Shown in pieces: positions 60,923 to 64,000 of a DNA stretch of 64,000 nucleotides. The position numbers and the translations under genes are program-made. Position 1 is the stretch's first letter. The number at the start of each line of letters is the position of its first letter. The notes under the pieces are model-generated. The model did no database searches, was not told where the DNA came from, and saw only the letters and a list, made by a program, of their open reading frames with translations. The DNA comes from Struthio camelus (taxonomy: Eukaryota > Chordata > Aves > Struthioniformes > Struthionidae): positions 43,478,911 to 43,542,910 of the forward strand of contig NC_090942.1 in assembly GCF_040807025.1 (NCBI RefSeq), given 5' to 3'.

Positions 60923-63900
60923 CTGTAAGATATAAAATAAAATCCTTTAAATAACAATCTACACAATTTGGCATTTCCTAGCCCCTGTTAGGGGTCCAAG
61001 GCAAAAGATAGCTTTTGAGGAAAATTATGAAATATCAAGGAGAAAGCTATATTTGGGAGCAAGGGTAGTGATTTAATTTTCCTTGTCCTTTAAAGGCTCC
61101 AAAACAAAAAGATATATACCAGTCTCCAGTGAAAACAAATGCTAGGTTATTTCAAACATTTCACAGATTGCATTTCAAACAAAAATGACATCAAGGACAC
61201 TGAAAGAGAGAAAATATTCTGATGGTCCTACTTTTACTTCTCGTATTCAATAAATAATAGCCAGTACTTCCTCTTCAGATACAATATAATCAGTTTGAGA
61301 GCTGTTCCTTGAAATTAGTGAAAAACAAACAAAAAATAAAGTTCACACTAGCTTATGGCAAAGCTGTATTTAAAAAGCATACACTACAAGCTGAAGTGTT
61401 TAAAGGTAAGAGTCAAAGATTAACAAACTAGCTCACACAATCTGTGCATATATTTTGTGTGCTTAAATAACATTTCACATCTGCATATCTAGCTATTAAA
61501 AAAAATTAGTTGAAAAAAGCTACTCCAGTTACTAATATGTGCTTAGTGTACAGCCTGAGATGATCAATGTTTCCCCATCATTTGGTTGTCTATTTTACAT
61601 TGTAAAAGTTACAAATGTGAAAAACTGTTAAAACATAACTCTCTCTCTCTCTCTCTATATATATATACACACACATATACATATACATAAAAGGCCTCCC
61701 TTTGAGGGCATGGAGTGTTGTTGTATGCATACATGAGGTTTGGTGTTTGAATTCATGAAGGCTTTGGCAGCCATTATCCTCCAGTTGTTCCAGAGAGGGA
61801 ATTATAATTGTAAGTTTCACCATAAAAAATGAATACGGTGGTTAGCTGAGCTGAAGGGGTTTTTTTGATGTTCAGAAGCTTTTCAATAAAACAGATTTAG
61901 TTTCAGTCTCTGCTTGCCTTGTGCTTTTAAAATGCTCTGCTCTCAGAGCTTCTTCATTTCTACTTCAATAAAACTATCCCTTCTCCTGTCTTAGTCTACA
62001 TCTATGTTAGTGAACTTCAGCACAAAGCAGGACAAATTCCAAAGAGACTTAAAAATCAAAATTTGGTTCCAATCCTACAATAAGACATGAACACAAAAAC
62101 TCTCAGGTGATTTCCCTAAGGCAAGTATTGCATTGCCATGAGTCTTGAAAGAAATTTCACAGTAATACTTTTTTTTTTTTTTTTTTTTTTTAAAGACAGA
62201 TCAGTCCATCTCCATCAACTAAGTTGTCTAAATGAAGTTTTAAACTGTTTCCATCTTATACTTTTGTCTAGGCAGTCTATTTTAATTACTGGAGTACATA
62301 AACCTTTGGTTTGAAATCACTATGGCTGCTTTTTTATCATCATCTCTCCTTCTCCCATTTAATACTACTGTTGAGATACATGGCTCAAAAACCTTCTGTA
62401 ACATTCTGAAAGAAGTACTGCCATCATTCAAATGTACAAGGAATGAAAATTGATTAACAATTGTCCAGGAGTGAAAGAAATACTAAAAAATAGTTTCAGT
62501 AACCCAAAATCAGAAACCCCCATGCCATTTATTTTAGGTAACTCTATTTCATAATTTGACAACTCTCCAAAGAAAACAGTCTGCATTTATTATAGAAGCA
62601 ATCAGGCTTGTTAGCGCAGCAGCGTCCTCCTCTGAACTATTCCAAAGCACATGATACACCAAAGCAAAAAAGATCCCAGAATTCTTAAACAGAAGTTGCT
62701 GAAGTAGTTTACTTGGTTTCCACTTAAGGGGCTTAAATACTAATTAAAAATAAGCTAGAAAATTAATATTCTCTCAACTATTATAAAGCATGTTATTCAG
62801 TCTACCTCTTAATGTCTTCTTGCGTTTCCTTTATAGATTCAATTGCACTCTGCAGTTCAGCAAGGTCTGCCCCTTTTTTCCTTACTCTTGTATTATGCTT
62901 CAGAAGTTGTGCTAGAAAGATACAAAAGCCAGATGTAACTGACAGAAAAGACTGCTCAGTTCAAAACTGAACAAAGGTCTAACAAACCAAAACATTTGCA
63001 AAAAAGAGGAGAAAGCTTTCTAATTGAGTTTTTACTGAAAGGAAAAGCTTTATTCTAGAGTCAACTATAGCATAGGGACAGCAAGTTAAGCATCAGACAT
63101 TTTAAAACATGCGCTATATTAACTGCTACAAGCACCGTCATCAACAAAAATCTGTCTTCTATCAATATGCTGATCTACAAATTAAAACAACACTTTTTTT
63201 TAAGCAAAGAATTTACAAATAGTTTTCTTCATAGAGATTTAGTATGTGCAGCATTTAAGCCTACCTACATTGCACATGGATGCTTAAAAGGACAGGGAAG
63301 TTTCCAATTAAAACCATGAGCCAGCTGCTGCTTCTGGTTTTCCAGGACACACTTAATATTGTGATCGAAAGCATACAGTAATTTATAATACAAGCATCCC
63401 GAGATAGGAGAGTATGTGTGACTACAGAGTTTCATCTAATTGTCAAATAAATTTACCATTTCTATATGCAAATATATCTTTTCCTACCTTCACTTCCAGA
63501 GGAATCCTGATTATCAGGCTCAGGGGATGAAAAACCACACTCCCCTTTCTTCTGCTGACCAGTTGGTTTTCGTTTGATTTTTGGAACACTAACCTACAAT
63601 TGATACACTTATGAATTATTTCCCAAGAATGACGAATGCGCTGCTTTGCCACAATTTAACAGTAACAATTACAAGCACGATATCCAATATAAGAGGCCCA
63701 AGTTAAGATTTTTTATGTAAAAGCAGCCTAAAGCTTGTGCATCTTGTCTTTTAAGGGAAAGGTCATACTAAACCGTTCAGATCAAGTTTGAATGCTCTAT
63801 ATCCCTATCCATTTAATTATCACTCACCATGCAACAGAGAAGTGAGAGACTACGAACTGGGTAAACTACATTTTTGTAGGATAACAACAGTAACTTCCAT

Positions 63901-64000
63901 CCCCCCCAGTGCTTTGATCAGCTTCATACACATAATAAAATATGTACAAGTCCCTGGATCCTGCTGCAGCAGCTAACAAAAATCACACATACCATTGGTG
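60787..64000 (-). CDS. OSBPL8: OSBPL8 (ORP8), C-terminal coding exons, partial at the window edge
   Basis: Four coding segments splice in frame on the minus strand: 64000-63993, 63593-63488, 62911-62806 and 60922-60787. The encoded tail contains VSVPKIKRKPTGQQKKG, a Ser/acidic linker (SPEPDNQDSSGSEAQ), a helical stretch likely to form a coiled coil (LAELQSAIESIKETQEDIKR) and a C-terminal membrane anchor (CVFILLLILLQFVINFLFK). This matches the end of OSBPL8/ORP8. The family has an N-terminal PH domain and an OSBP-related lipid-transfer domain, both upstream of this window. It is anchored in the ER by its tail and exchanges phosphatidylserine for PI4P at ER-plasma membrane contacts. The close paralogue OSBPL5 is the main alternative, but the tail sequence and the adjacent BBS10 favour OSBPL8. 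Confidence 0.95.
61639..61689. repeat. Compound microsatellite (CT)n(AT)n(AC)n
   Basis: About nine CT units run into AT units, then AC and ATAC units, in the last OSBPL8 intron. Confidence 0.9.
62169..62191. repeat. T23 homopolymer
   Basis: 23 consecutive T in the last OSBPL8 intron. No retroelement body was recognised beside it. Confidence 0.9.
62806..62911 (-). CDS. OSBPL8: OSBPL8 coding exon (coiled-coil segment)
   Basis: 106 bases from the acceptor TTTCTAG|CACAAC to the donor AAGAG|GTAGA. Two bases complete the Ala codon, 34 codons follow (QLLKHNTRVRKKGADLAELQ onward) and AG is left to be completed by the first G of the last exon, giving Arg. Hydrophobic heptad-like spacing suggests a short coiled coil ahead of the membrane anchor. 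Confidence 0.93.
62912..63487 (-). other. OSBPL8: OSBPL8 intron (576 bp)
   Basis: A GT-AG intron. AT-rich sequence with nothing recognisable inside. Confidence 0.88.
63488..63593 (-). CDS. OSBPL8: OSBPL8 coding exon (basic and Ser/acidic linker)
   Basis: 106 bases from the acceptor TTGTAG|GTTAGTG to the donor GAAG|GTAGG. It encodes 35 residues, from VSVPKIKRKP through SPEPDNQDSSGSE, plus one base of a split Ala codon. It is a hydrophilic linker after the lipid-transfer domain. Confidence 0.93.
63594..63992 (-). other. OSBPL8: OSBPL8 intron (399 bp)
   Basis: A GT-AG intron starting with GTATGTG and ending in TTGTAG. No other feature was seen. Confidence 0.8.
63993..64000 (-). CDS. OSBPL8: OSBPL8 exon, last 8 coding bases only
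   Basis: The minus strand reads CACCAATG|GTATGTG: the end of a codon, Pro, Met, then a good donor at 63992-63991. The Pro-Met immediately before VSVPK agrees with the family sequence at this junction and the phase (0) fits the next exon. The rest of the exon is outside the window. Confidence 0.75.

Larger units (their letters stand above)
60923..62805 (-). other. OSBPL8: OSBPL8 last intron (1,883 bp)
   Basis: A GT-AG intron between the coiled-coil and tail-anchor exons. AT-rich. It holds a compound CT/AT/AC microsatellite (61,639-61,689) and a T23 run (62,169-62,191). No other gene or exon-like frame was seen. Confidence 0.9.

Noticed and set aside
1-64000. CRISPR arrays, operons, prokaryotic ribosome-binding sites, prophage
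   Set aside because: The sequence is vertebrate nuclear DNA with spliced genes. No regularly spaced direct repeats or bacterial gene layout were seen.
1-64000. tRNA, rRNA, snoRNA or microRNA genes and endogenous retroviruses
   Set aside because: No cloverleaf with A/B boxes, no rRNA-like blocks and no LTR pair or retroviral coding motifs were recognised by eye. Dedicated covariance-model and repeat searches could still find short ones.

Overview
The window is vertebrate nuclear DNA, most likely from a bird. Two linked genes are recognisable from spliced coding sequence on the minus strand: the last four coding exons of OSBPL8 (right edge) and the whole of BBS10. The OSBPL8-then-BBS10 order on one strand is the conserved tetrapod arrangement. 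The only large, fairly young transposable element is a CR1 LINE with the 8-bp tandem 3' terminus typical of bird CR1s. Low repeat density and the absence of mammalian SINEs fit a bird. A crocodilian or turtle cannot be excluded from the sequence alone, and I cannot name the species.

Layout. 1-11,897: intergenic, no gene recognised. 11,898 to about 14,850: 5'-truncated, frame-broken CR1 on the minus strand. About 14,850-22,560: intergenic. About 22,560-25,120: a strong CpG island with no recognised gene. About 25,120-34,640: intergenic. About 34,640-35,400: an old, diverged L3-type CR1 relic on the plus strand. 36,133-36,603: an exon-like minus-strand segment with a two-helix hydrophobic open frame and a nearby AATAAA. 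The rest of 36,603-53,900 is AT-rich intergenic DNA in which I recognise nothing certain. 53,946-56,182: BBS10 (2 exons, 713 codons deduced). 56,183 to about 60,786: BBS10 promoter/CpG island and the presumed OSBPL8 3' UTR. 60,787-64,000: OSBPL8 terminal exons and introns.

How the genes work. BBS10 is a chaperonin-like protein that acts with BBS6/MKKS, BBS12 and CCT in assembling the BBSome for ciliary trafficking. OSBPL8 (ORP8) is an ER-anchored lipid-transfer protein at membrane contact sites. They are neighbours in tandem, not an operon, and no functional coupling is known to me. The most notable structural points are a poly(A) signal that starts only 3 bases after the BBS10 stop codon, followed by a GT-rich element; an abrupt GC cliff inside BBS10 exon 2; and a possible OSBPL8 poly(A) signal only about 120 bp upstream of the BBS10 start codon. 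I found no convincing new multi-gene system. The best candidates for something undescribed are the 36.2-kb two-helix frame and the orphan CpG island.
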